DNA from: a virus
IMG/VR virus record: IMGVR_UViG_3300000477_000005
Coordinates: 1 to 32,203 of that record
Reading direction: 5' to 3' (one strand)
DNA length: 32,203 nt
The notes under the pieces are model-generated. The model saw nothing but the letters and a program-made list of their open reading frames with translations, ran no database searches and had not been told where the DNA came from. Below, piece by piece: positions 1-8,060 of this stretch (its first letter is position 1; every line of letters starts with the position of its first letter). A program made the translations under genes and the position numbers.

Positions 1-2925
1 CCAGCTACTGGAGATGATGGGGATGCTTGGATTACTGAGGACACCGGTCACCTATGGGTTTGGGATGGATCTAGTTGGCAGGATGTTGGTCAGATACAAG
101 GCCCTGCGGGTGAAGATGGCCAGGATGGAGACCCTGCTCCCGAGGTAATATTTGAGTACTCCTCGGATGGCTCTAGTGACTGGAGTACTACCTATGACCC
201 AAATGCTGATCATAAATGGGTTCGGTTTTCTACTGATGGAGGTAACACCTGGTCTGATCCTGCTAAGTTTATTGGAGAAGACGGTGAGCCTGCTCCCTTT
301 TTATTAGTGAGATACGGTGAGACCGAAAATGGACCTTGGTTTAATGAATTCCAGGAGGGCAGAGATTGGATTCAAACTTCAAATGATGACGGTCAGACCT
401 GGAGCTCTTCTGTTAAAATTGTGGGAGAAGATGGAGAGAAAGGCGACCCTGGAGATCCTGGGGAAGATGGCTCTTTTGTGGAATACAGGTTCCAGGTAAA
501 TCAAAGTCCCACTAATCCTCCCTCGCTAAATGACTCAGATCGCACGCCCTCGGGGTGGTCAGATGCTCCTCCCTCAGTGGGAGAAGGAGATTATCTATGG
601 ATGATTAAAGCTACAATAGATGCCGATGATAACCTTGAGTCTAATTGGGCTGGTCCTACCAGAATATCCGGAGACAAAGGAGATAAGGGGGACCAGGGAG
701 ATCAGGGTCCCGAAGGACCTGAAGGACCTCAGGGCGATCCCGGGCCAGGCCTTGTTTTCCGAGGAGAATATGATTCCAGTGCTACTTATTTTGCTGATGA
801 TGTAAGAGTAGATGTTGTTCGGTCTGGGTCTGATTATTATTATGCTCTCCAGGATGATTTTAGCGGGGAGTCCCCCCCAAATGCGGCATACTGGGGGCTG
901 ATGTCTCAGTTTGATTCTATTGCTACGGGATTGTTGTTAACTCAAGATGCTGCTATTACTCGCACCCTTACTATCGGAGAAGGTGAGCCGGAGGGAGTTA
1001 TAAGGTCGGCTGGAACCACCTTCTCCTCGGGCACCGGTTTTTGGCTGGGCTATGATGATGGTGACCCTAAGTTCCGAACAGGTAGCACTAGCCGCTATTT
1101 TCAGTTTGATGGCACAGATATTTCTTGGCAAGGGGAAAATACCTCTTTGACTACTGGGGGCTTATTCACTGCTCAGGATGCGGATATCACTGGTAAAATA
1201 AGCGCTAATGAAGGCGATATTGGAAATTGGACAATAACAGCTAATGACATTCACTCTGGCAGTATTTTTATAATATCTAGTGGAGAAGGTAGAATAGAGG
1301 TTGGAGACGATTATTGGGACGGCAACGGTCAATTTTTATTTGGGGGCTCAACGGATGCTATTTATTACCCTGGCTCGGGCAAAGTTGAAATAGGAACAGG
1401 AGTTGAAATTCAGGGAACCGCAGTGGTCGGTAAGATCGAGTCTGACGGTTGGGACGGAACAGACGGAGACGGGTTTGCCCAAAATGGGACTCAAATTGAT
1501 CTAGATAATGGTAATATTATCTCCGAAGCTTTTTATGTTGTTGACGGTAATGCAAGATTTAAAGGGGATATATCAGGTTCAAGTGGTAACTTTGAAGGTA
1601 ATATATCTTTTGGAAATTTTGTTATTGGTGTTGATGTTCAACCCGTTTTTACTAATGGGTTTAAAGGTGTTACTTTTGATAACTCAGTTACTTCGAGTCC
1701 CGCTAATATTCCGAATGCATGGTTAGAATATGAGGGCCAAACATGGTTTAATGTAGGTAATACAGGTACTGCACAAGACCCGAAGGGTATAAGATATAAT
1801 AGTGATGGTGATTTTATAATAGGAGATAATGTTGAGTTTAAGGGTGACTTGACAGGCGGGGATATGACACTTGATGGTACATTACAAATAAGAGATGAAT
1901 CTGATGATCTTCTTCTTGAAATGGGGAATACTAATGTTACGGGTGCTTTGATAAGGAATTCAAATAATAGTTTTCGAGTTCATTCCAATTTTACTCATTT
2001 GTCAGGATTCACTATGGGTGAAACAAGAATGAGATCCCGATGGAGTACTGTTAGCGGAGTAACTGGTGATATAGCACGTAGAACTTTCGATATTTTACAA
2101 CCCCAGTCTGATATATCTCCACTAATTACGGTTTTTAGAGAGCAAATTGACAGTAATCAAGAATACTTCAACCCCCAAAACACATTTGAATTACAATCAG
2201 ATGGAAAAATGACATTTTGGGAAAAGGATGGAAATGATAATACAGTAGAATCCATTATAATTGACCCGAAGGAGGGTGGAGCAGAATTACAACTTTTAAA
2301 TGGAGGTCGTATTGTTAATAATATTGATTCTAATCTATTAATAAACATGTCTAACGGATTTAAAACATTTTCAAGATTTGACTTCCTTACATGGGATGTG
2401 GTTGACTCAGCAATGAATATAACTTCAAGTACAACGGGAAATTACATAGATTTTAAACGGGTCCATTATGACACTCAGGTAACTGGATCACCTCCTGATT
2501 TAGGATCAAATGAAAATACAGAAGACTTAGAAACAGAATTTAGAATACATCATTATGTTGACCCCGGAGGATCTTCGTTATTATCAAGAGTAGATTTTTT
2601 ATATGGCCAAAGTGAATCCGAGAGGTCTTTTTATATCGACTATCAAGGAAAGGTGACTTTTGAGGAAAATGTTACTTTAGTAAATAATGTAGATATTCAG
2701 GGCGATATAACCTCAGGCTCAGGAAACGGGAAAGGAAGGGTTGGAAGAGTCTTTAGGTTTACTGATAGCGTTTCAGATGAACCTATTGACAGAGATTTTG
2801 CACCTCATGCTGATCCTGGGGATGTGGCTATACGTCAAGCCGGTAGTCCTTCCAGTTGGGCTATATGGATGTTTATAGGAGGTAGTAGTACAAGTACTGC
2901 AAATTGGAGAAGATTAGATGATTAA
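1..2925 (+). CDS. Collagen-like tail fibre / tail-tip protein, 5' end missing
   Basis: The reading frame is open from the first base, so this is the last 974 codons of a longer gene; the GTG at 307 is only an internal codon. The first third has Gly-X-Y collagen-like stretches (about bases 100-145, 430-475 and 670-750), which in phage fibres form trimeric shafts. Two short units of the type S-x-D-G-G-x-T-W lie at about 229-252 and 379-402. From about base 1140 there are repeated 'DITGxIxAxxGxIGNW'-type units (bases 1180-1240, 1570-1620, 1840-1880, 2695-2720), as seen at the C-terminal ends of tail-tip and central fibre proteins. No endosialidase-type chaperone motif was seen at the C-terminus. 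Host attachment is inferred. The last half is visibly more AT-rich than the first, suggesting a swapped receptor-binding part. Confidence 0.8.
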   Translation, partial: PATGDDGDAWITEDTGHLWVWDGSSWQDVGQIQGPAGEDGQDGDPAPEVIFEYSSDGSSDWSTTYDPNADHKWVRFSTDGGNTWSDPAKFIGEDGEPAPFLLVRYGETENGPWFNEFQEGRDWIQTSNDDGQTWSSSVKIVGEDGEKGDPGDPGEDGSFVEYRFQVNQSPTNPPSLNDSDRTPSGWSDAPPSVGEGDYLWMIKATIDADDNLESNWAGPTRISGDKGDKGDQGDQGPEGPEGPQGDPGPGLVFRGEYDSSATYFADDVRVDVVRSGSDYYYALQDDFSGESPPNAAYWGLMSQFDSIATGLLLTQDAAITRTLTIGEGEPEGVIRSAGTTFSSGTGFWLGYDDGDPKFRTGSTSRYFQFDGTDISWQGENTSLTTGGLFTAQDADITGKISANEGDIGNWTITANDIHSGSIFIISSGEGRIEVGDDYWDGNGQFLFGGSTDAIYYPGSGKVEIGTGVEIQGTAVVGKIESDGWDGTDGDGFAQNGTQIDLDNGNIISEAFYVVDGNARFKGDISGSSGNFEGNISFGNFVIGVDVQPVFTNGFKGVTFDNSVTSSPANIPNAWLEYEGQTWFNVGNTGTAQDPKGIRYNSDGDFIIGDNVEFKGDLTGGDMTLDGTLQIRDESDDLLLEMGNTNVTGALIRNSNNSFRVHSNFTHLSGFTMGETRMRSRWSTVSGVTGDIARRTFDILQPQSDISPLITVFREQIDSNQEYFNPQNTFELQSDGKMTFWEKDGNDNTVESIIIDPKEGGAELQLLNGGRIVNNIDSNLLINMSNGFKTFSRFDFLTWDVVDSAMNITSSTTGNYIDFKRVHYDTQVTGSPPDLGSNENTEDLETEFRIHHYVDPGGSSLLSRVDFLYGQSESERSFYIDYQGKVTFEENVTLVNNVDIQGDITSGSGNGKGRVGRVFRFTDSVSDEPIDRDFAPHADPGDVAIRQAGSPSSWAIWMFIGGSSTSTANWRRLDD

Positions 2926-3077
2926 TTTTCAATCAACACTCTCGGTATCCTCATAAGTCTATATGTTTCAAAGCCCTATCGATTAAATAAATGAAATATA
3001 GCCTTATCCTATTTCAATGATTCACCAAAATGATTAAATTAATTTATCCATTAACCAAATAATAAAAAGAGGCTAAA
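2926..3077. other. AT-rich intergenic gap (152 bases)
   Basis: This is the longest gap in the window, separating the fibre gene from the packaging block. I see no T-tract hairpin terminator, no ORF and no well-spaced sigma70 promoter. It is a reasonable place for a late promoter of unknown type, but nothing in the sequence proves one. An AAGAGG ribosome binding site lies at its right end, before the ATG at 3078. Confidence 0.5.
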
Positions 3078-3464
3078 ATGGCTAACAAGAAAAAAACAAA
3101 AGAAAAAAGTGACCTTGAAGTCGGAATGGATATTTATACGCGTATTATGTTGGGCAATTTGTTCCCTGAGCGGTGTTCAATTGAGGAGTATCTCTTGTTT
3201 GATGATATAAAAAAGAAAATAGAGATAAGCGAGGAGGAGACAAAAGAAATTAATTTCCAAATTTCTCCAGACGGTAAAACAAGTACCTGGAACCGAAAAG
3301 GCAACGAGAATAAGCCTTTTTTCTTTACTCCCAAAGAAGCTAAAACGATCCTTAATACTTGTGAGCTAGCTTCTCGGAATAAAAACTTCCCAAATAATAC
3401 TCGATTTTTTGCTTTCTATAAAGAGATAAAAAACTTTGTAGATTCTCAAAAAGAAGAGAAATAA
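3078..3464 (+). CDS. Unknown 128-aa protein
   Basis: I do not recognise this protein. It is hydrophilic, with a Lys-rich N-terminus, an acidic central segment (about residues 45-62) and a mixed C-terminal half; there is no signal peptide or membrane segment. AAGAGG lies a few bases upstream of the ATG. Its stop (3462-3464) is followed one base later by the ATG of the membrane/coiled-coil gene, so the two are very likely co-translated. Its place just ahead of the small terminase is where phages often keep small packaging or lysis accessories, but no function can be assigned. Confidence 0.7.
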   Translation: MANKKKTKEKSDLEVGMDIYTRIMLGNLFPERCSIEEYLLFDDIKKKIEISEEETKEINFQISPDGKTSTWNRKGNENKPFFFTPKEAKTILNTCELASRNKNFPNNTRFFAFYKEIKNFVDSQKEEK

Positions 3465-3465
3465 C

Positions 3466-3918
3466 ATGAGCTTGTTTTATCTGTTATCACAGTCTACTCC
3501 ACAAGTAGAGGGGGGCTCCGAGCCTCTACTTATTAACATCATCATCTTTTTGGCTCTTGTGATGGTGGTGGGTTTATTTGGTTGGATAGTCCGAGAGATC
3601 GGTAAACTCAAAGACCATATCGATTCTAATCAATCTAAGATGTATGAGAGGATTGAGTCTGCTAACTCTGAGACTACTAGTAAGTTTGAAAGATTCCGTG
3701 CTCAGCTGGCTGAGCACGATAGTTTCAGGGAGGTGATAACCCTTAAGCTAGAGCATATCTCTCAACACTTACCTGATTATGCATTAGTTTTTCGGAAGTT
3801 CACTGAAATTGACGATAAGATAACAGAACAAAATAAGAAGATAAAGAAATATGACCATGAGATTGACCGTCTTACTAGTCGCATAGATGAAGTAAAAGAA
3901 AAAGCGACTAAAAAATAG
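3466..3918 (+). CDS. Membrane-anchored coiled-coil protein
   Basis: The 150-aa protein has one strongly hydrophobic segment at about residues 22-44, rich in Ile, Leu, Val, Phe and Gly and ending in a Trp, followed by a long charged helical region to the C-terminus with heptad-like spacing. The short N-terminus lacks positive charges and the residues after the helix include Arg and Lys, which suggests N-out/C-in topology with the coiled coil in the cytoplasm. Single-helix proteins of this kind near terminase or lysis genes can be holin accessories or spanin-like proteins. Neither is provable here: the coiled coil would be on the wrong side for a classical inner-membrane spanin. Function unassigned. 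Confidence 0.7.
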   Translation: MSLFYLLSQSTPQVEGGSEPLLINIIIFLALVMVVGLFGWIVREIGKLKDHIDSNQSKMYERIESANSETTSKFERFRAQLAEHDSFREVITLKLEHISQHLPDYALVFRKFTEIDDKITEQNKKIKKYDHEIDRLTSRIDEVKEKATKK

Positions 3919-3934
3919 CTCTTAATTTATTGAT

Positions 3935-4687
3935 ATGTCTACTAAAGGAGAAAGCAAATATAAAATAGTATCTCCTTACGAAGTTTACCTTTTAGATAAA
4001 CAAGGTGAGCCTTCTAAAAGGATATGCGGAGTTCAAAGGAATAACCGTCCTAAAGGGCACCTTTGTCATAAAGATGCTGGGGCAGGTACTAATCATCCAG
4101 GAGTGGGACCTTGTAGTTCTCACGATCGTCAAATAACTAATCCCCGTAATACCTCTCTTTGGCATAAACTCAATCGCCAGCATAATGTCCCCTCGACTCT
4201 AATGGAGTTTATTGAAAATGCTAGTGATATTGAAGATAGAGTTCTTGCTTCTGTTGATGATGACATTAAGTTTTTATATGCTTTAAAAGCATATTTCTTG
4301 GAGAAGAAAGGGAGATCAAAAGATGGCCAGGAGATGGAGCTTTCTTCAGATAATATTGAGTTGGCCCTTAAAATCACTGATACTATTATCAAGGCTAAAG
4401 ATAAGAGAATCAAGATAAAGAAAGAGGTTGTGTTGGATGCTACTACCGTTCGAGCATTCATTGATCAGATATTCCGGGTAATTGTTGCTAATACAAACCA
4501 AGCCCACTCCCGTCGAATACTGACCGAGATATTAGACAATGTCATTATGCCTTTTAAGCAATCAGGCAGAATCTCCGGAGACTTTGATTTCAGCAATAAT
4601 ACGAAGAAGGTTACTAAGGAGGTTGGAGCTGAGATTGAGGAAGATGATGATTCCGGTTTCTGGGATGATCTAACCGAGGAGGACTAA
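3935..4687 (+). CDS. terS: Terminase small subunit (probable), zinc-motif type
   Basis: This would be the DNA-recognition subunit of the packaging motor. Residues 31-63 carry a Cys/His pattern with ligands C31, C44, C60 and H63, including the phrase AGAGTNHPGVGPC. I know very similar phrases (CGAxTxxGxPC...AGxGTxHxGxGxCxxHGG) from small terminases of phages of Gram-positive bacteria. The rest is mainly helical and charged with an acidic C-terminal tail, as expected for an oligomerising TerS. The gene lies directly before the large terminase: the last base of its stop (4685-4687) is the first base of the next ATG, and GAGGAGG just upstream can serve as the ribosome binding site for terL. Assignment rests on motif and position; the recognition site on DNA is unknown. 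Confidence 0.75.
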   Translation: MSTKGESKYKIVSPYEVYLLDKQGEPSKRICGVQRNNRPKGHLCHKDAGAGTNHPGVGPCSSHDRQITNPRNTSLWHKLNRQHNVPSTLMEFIENASDIEDRVLASVDDDIKFLYALKAYFLEKKGRSKDGQEMELSSDNIELALKITDTIIKAKDKRIKIKKEVVLDATTVRAFIDQIFRVIVANTNQAHSRRILTEILDNVIMPFKQSGRISGDFDFSNNTKKVTKEVGAEIEEDDDSGFWDDLTEED

Positions 4688-7011
4688 TGGCCCGTAAAAG
4701 GAAAAGAGAAGAAGAAGATGCTGTTGGTATTTGGCCTGATCAAATAGACTCGTCTTCTCATAAAGACCTATTAGCCAATTATGGAGAAGAGTGGATTGAA
4801 AAATACCAACAGGACGACTCCGGGGCTGTATATGACTGGAACCAATCTACCATTGAAGAGTTTAAGGATATAGATGTAGAGACCCTATTAACGGATCCCT
4901 ATTTCTTAAACTTGAAAGATACCGTTTTCCCGGGTGTATGGGAGGACATTATAGACTTATGGGAAGAAAGGAAAAAACGTGAAGTAAACTTAGCTTTATT
5001 CTTAGAAGGGATCGGCAGTGGCAAGTGCTATGGGGGTAATACTCTAGTTTTTAAACCTGAAGGCATTTATAGGATAAAATCATTAATGCCTAAAAATGCT
5101 AAATTAGGTTTTACTCCTTATAAAACTAAGCTATTAAATAGGGATAAAATTGTTGAATCAACTGATTACTATGTAACTGAAGAGCCCTCTAATGTTATAA
5201 AGATAACTGTTCAAAATGGGTATGAGATAAAAGGAACTCCTACTAGTAAAATAAGAGTTATAGAAGATCATGTATCAATTTGGAAAAAATTATCTGAGAT
5301 AAAAGAAGGGGATATCATTCCTATAAGAGTTAATCAGCAGTGTTTTGGGTCTGACGATATTTCTGATATTGTTAAGTTAGGCCCTAAAAAACTCAACGCT
5401 GATTTAGCCTATATTATCGGGGCTATAACAGGGGATGGGAGTATAGCTAAGGTAGGTAAAAGAGAGAATAAGACCACTGTTATAAGGATTTCTGCCCATG
5501 GTGGTGATAAGGCTATTTTGGAAAGAGTAAAAAAGGGTTTAGAAGATAATTTTTACTATAGTCCTAATATAAAAAATAGGAGGCCACAAGGGGCTGATCA
5601 TTTAGATTATATTAGCATATCTAATCAAGTTTTTGCAAAATGGCTAGAAGCATTAGGGATTAAAGGGGGGTCAAGAGAGAAAGATGTTCCAGATTGTATC
5701 CTAAGGGCGAGTAAAAAAGTTCAAAGAGGTTACTTACAAGGCTATTTTGACACAGACGGGGGTAGTCGAGAAAAAGACGGTTTGATTGAGTTATCTGCTG
5801 TTAATAGACAGAGGATAAAGGATGTTCAGGTTATGTTGGCTAATTTCGGTATTGTTTGTTACACTGGCCATCGAGTTGCTAGAAGGAGGTCTAAAGGTAA
5901 GATAATTTATGAGGCTGATGCTTGGAGAATAAAAATAAGAGGAGTTCATGCTTTAAAGTTCTACCAAGAAATAGGTTTTCATTTACCGAGTAAACAAAAA
6001 AATAAAGAGAATATTGGTAAACTAATCTATAGAGATGAAGTCCCCATATCTAAAAAATGGTTAAGAGAATATAAATCTGAGAATATATCTAGAGACTGGT
6101 CTCCTTCTAAAAGGGCAAGATTTGTTAGAAAGATATCAGGCAGAGATGCAATAACCCGCTCTTTCGTTGAAGACTATTTGGGCTATAAGCCCGATTTTTA
6201 TCATAAGGATGAATTCTATTTCCCGGTTAAAGAAATAGAGCGCCTTAAAGATAAAGAGTATTGTTATGATTTTAATATACCAGAAGGTCATAGCTTTATT
6301 GGTAATGGGGTTATTTTACATAACTCAATGAAAGCCTCGATTATAGCCTGGTTATTGAGTTACGAGCTTTGTATGCATAAGAACCCTCAGCAGCACTATG
6401 GGTTAGCGGATAATTCGGTAATCGCTATTATGCTACTTTCCCGAACCGAGACCCAGACAAGACGGGTTATTTTTACTTATGTATGGGACCGTTTTCAGTC
6501 TCAATTCAATAAAGACTATTTCCCTGTTAACCCGAAATTCTCTCGGGAGTTAAGGATAGAAAGGAACCGAACTTGTATTTATGCGGGAACTAGCTCGGCC
6601 TTATCGGCTTTGGGCTATAATGCCTATGCGGGAATTGTGGATGAGGCTAACTTTCTTGAAGTTATTGAAGACTCTAAGAAAAGCGGTGGGGATGTCTATG
6701 ATGCAGCTGAGGAGATCCATAACGCTATTTTGAATAGGATGTCTTCTCGTTTTATGAGGGAGGGAGTTATTCCTGGTATGCTTTGTATGATTTCTTCTCC
6801 TCTTTACCCTGACTCTTTTATGGAGAGAAAAATTGAACAGCTCAAAAGAGTAGGATTAGAAGAGTTAAAGGGGTTCTATCGAATTCGGCCGACTTGGGAA
6901 GCTAAAGGCGAACGGTTTTTCCCCGAGTTCTATAGGGACAATGAGTATATTGAGGTAGATATAGAGACTCTTGAGATTATAAAAGAAAACGTAAAGAGGC
7001 TGAGAAAATGA
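4687..7011 (+). CDS. terL: Large terminase ATPase half, interrupted by an intein
   Basis: This encodes the packaging ATPase. The exteins are residues 1-113 and 547-774, giving a 341-aa protein after splicing. Walker A is EGIGSGK (107-113) joined to Ser547, Walker B is AGIVDEANF (D652, E653), and a coupling-motif-like MISSP follows further on. The ORF stops soon after the ATPase fold; the RNase H-like nuclease expected in the same polypeptide is encoded separately at 8061-9092. Residues 114-546 are an intein. The stop overlaps the start of the exonuclease gene (ATGA at 7008-7011). GAGGAGG upstream of the ATG supports the chosen start. The N-terminus is Lys/Arg/Glu-rich. Without splicing the P-loop is interrupted, so the precursor should not hydrolyse ATP; this last point is inference. 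Confidence 0.92.
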   Translation: MARKRKREEEDAVGIWPDQIDSSSHKDLLANYGEEWIEKYQQDDSGAVYDWNQSTIEEFKDIDVETLLTDPYFLNLKDTVFPGVWEDIIDLWEERKKREVNLALFLEGIGSGKCYGGNTLVFKPEGIYRIKSLMPKNAKLGFTPYKTKLLNRDKIVESTDYYVTEEPSNVIKITVQNGYEIKGTPTSKIRVIEDHVSIWKKLSEIKEGDIIPIRVNQQCFGSDDISDIVKLGPKKLNADLAYIIGAITGDGSIAKVGKRENKTTVIRISAHGGDKAILERVKKGLEDNFYYSPNIKNRRPQGADHLDYISISNQVFAKWLEALGIKGGSREKDVPDCILRASKKVQRGYLQGYFDTDGGSREKDGLIELSAVNRQRIKDVQVMLANFGIVCYTGHRVARRRSKGKIIYEADAWRIKIRGVHALKFYQEIGFHLPSKQKNKENIGKLIYRDEVPISKKWLREYKSENISRDWSPSKRARFVRKISGRDAITRSFVEDYLGYKPDFYHKDEFYFPVKEIERLKDKEYCYDFNIPEGHSFIGNGVILHNSMKASIIAWLLSYELCMHKNPQQHYGLADNSVIAIMLLSRTETQTRRVIFTYVWDRFQSQFNKDYFPVNPKFSRELRIERNRTCIYAGTSSALSALGYNAYAGIVDEANFLEVIEDSKKSGGDVYDAAEEIHNAILNRMSSRFMREGVIPGMLCMISSPLYPDSFMERKIEQLKRVGLEELKGFYRIRPTWEAKGERFFPEFYRDNEYIEVDIETLEIIKENVKRLRK
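5026..6324 (+). mobile_element. LAGLIDADG homing-endonuclease intein in the TerL P-loop
   Basis: The 433-residue intein (precursor residues 114-546) begins CYGGNTLVF (Cys1, block A) and ends SFIGNGVILHN, followed by extein Ser547. It therefore has a Cys nucleophile, the penultimate His, terminal Asn and a Ser at +1: a standard class 1 layout. Two LAGLIDADG motifs flank the endonuclease core: AYIIGAITGDGS (D250) and GYLQGYFDTDGG (D357). Block B reads GTPTSKI, with Ser187 where the conserved TxxH His normally stands. Insertion is exactly between Lys and Ser of GSGKS. The element is plainly more AT-rich than the flanking exteins, which fits later acquisition. The open frame and intact motifs suggest that both the splicing and homing functions are alive. 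Confidence 0.93.
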
Positions 7012-7499
7012 GCACTTTTTGTATTGTTGATGTGGAGACAACAGGGTTTAAACCTCATCGGGATAATATATGGAGTGTGTCGGGGATTAAGGTTGTCCGT
7101 GGTCAGGTGGATAGTTTATTTGATAGTTTAGCAAGGCCCCGTAATCCCGCTAAGGCCAGTGAATTTGTAAAGGCCTCTGGCATTGAACGGGAGAAGTTTG
7201 AGGATGCAATAGCTATTGAATTTGTAGCTCAACAAGCCTTTCAATTTTTCAAAGGTTTTACTATATATGCATATAAGGCATCTTTTGATAAAAGAATGCT
7301 TGTTAGTGCTCACAGTGGGTTTAATCGATTAAGATTTGTTGACTATTTACCCATTGTTAAAGAGCGAAGGCCGGGTTTAAAGAGTTATAAATTAGAAGAA
7401 ATATCTAAAGTCTTTAATCTTAACCATAAGAAAAAAGGCTATGACTCTTTAAACGATTGTTACACTTTACTGGATTTAATTAAAAAACTAGGGCTATGA
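7008..7499 (+). CDS. DnaQ-like 3'-5' exonuclease with altered ExoIII motif
   Basis: The 163-aa protein is a compact DEDD-superfamily exonuclease. ExoI is IVDVETTG (D8, E10), ExoII is YKASFD (D94, with Lys in place of the usual Asn), and ExoIII is YDSLNDCYTLLDL (D150). The general-base position, normally His in H-x-A-x-x-D, is Tyr145, while a true DEDDy protein has Tyr one residue closer to the Asp. All four acidic metal ligands are present, so activity is plausible but the mechanism is uncertain. There is no polymerase or helicase domain attached. It starts in an ATGA overlap with the TerL ATPase gene and ends in an ATGA overlap with the amidase gene. Its setting between two terminase pieces points to packaging, DNA-end processing or homing rather than replication, which is inference. 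Confidence 0.85.
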   Translation: MSTFCIVDVETTGFKPHRDNIWSVSGIKVVRGQVDSLFDSLARPRNPAKASEFVKASGIEREKFEDAIAIEFVAQQAFQFFKGFTIYAYKASFDKRMLVSAHSGFNRLRFVDYLPIVKERRPGLKSYKLEEISKVFNLNHKKKGYDSLNDCYTLLDLIKKLGL

Positions 7500-8059
7500 A
7501 TTCAATAATAGACAGCTTTCCCGGGTCAGGTAGAGCAACACCTCTCCTTCACGATTTAGATATAGATAAGTCAGTTAGTTGCCCAAACTACAACCAGAGA
7601 GCTAAAGGAGATGAGATTATCTGTATCTGTATTCACCACTCCGGCTCTAATAACAGTGGGGGAGACCTAAACTACCTCTCTCGATCACATAACTCGGATG
7701 GCTCACGGATTTATGCAGGCTACCATTACTATATTGATTTCTCCGGTAAAGTTTATCAATTGATGGACGATGATAAGAGGGCTTGGCATGCAGGCCACAG
7801 TATTCTCCACGGTAAAACTGATGCTGGTAATAAAAGCATAAACGGTATATCTCTGGGGGTCTGTTTAACGGGCAACGGAGAACGAGAGTTTTCAAGAGAC
7901 CAATATGCCTCTCTTATACAATTAGTCTTTGCTAAACAGATAATTTATAAGGTAATACCGCCTTTTATCGTAGGGCATTTACATGTATCTCCGGGAAGGA
8001 AAATTGACCCTCAGCCCTTTGATTGGAATAAACTCTTCCGGGGCATTTATAACTCTTGA
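7496..8059 (+). CDS. N-acetylmuramoyl-L-alanine amidase (endolysin, Amidase_2/PGRP fold)
   Basis: The 187-aa protein should cut the amide bond between muramic acid and the stem peptide. CIHHSGS (H47, H48) supplies the first zinc His. HYYID with G84 and the WHAGHS segment (H98, H101) match the family core. GHLHVSPGRKIDP (H161, K169, D171) matches the usual GHxDxSPGRKxDPG. There is no signal peptide, membrane helix or separate wall-binding domain, so release would need a holin; the membrane proteins at 3466 and 17332 are candidates. It starts at an ATGA overlap with the exonuclease stop, and its own stop is separated by one base from the terminase nuclease ATG. Finding a lysin inside the packaging operon, between two terminase halves, is unusual. 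Confidence 0.9.
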   Translation: MNSIIDSFPGSGRATPLLHDLDIDKSVSCPNYNQRAKGDEIICICIHHSGSNNSGGDLNYLSRSHNSDGSRIYAGYHYYIDFSGKVYQLMDDDKRAWHAGHSILHGKTDAGNKSINGISLGVCLTGNGEREFSRDQYASLIQLVFAKQIIYKVIPPFIVGHLHVSPGRKIDPQPFDWNKLFRGIYNS

Positions 8060-8060
8060 T

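Noticed and set aside
307-309. GTG as start of the fibre gene
   Set aside because: The frame is open with the same collagen-like and repeat sequence back to base 1, so the real start lies outside the window.
7983-8060. Upstream ATG for the terminase nuclease half
   Set aside because: It would read the conserved PGRK region of the amidase in another frame; the extension resembles no terminase sequence, and the ATG at 8061 directly after the amidase stop is more plausible.
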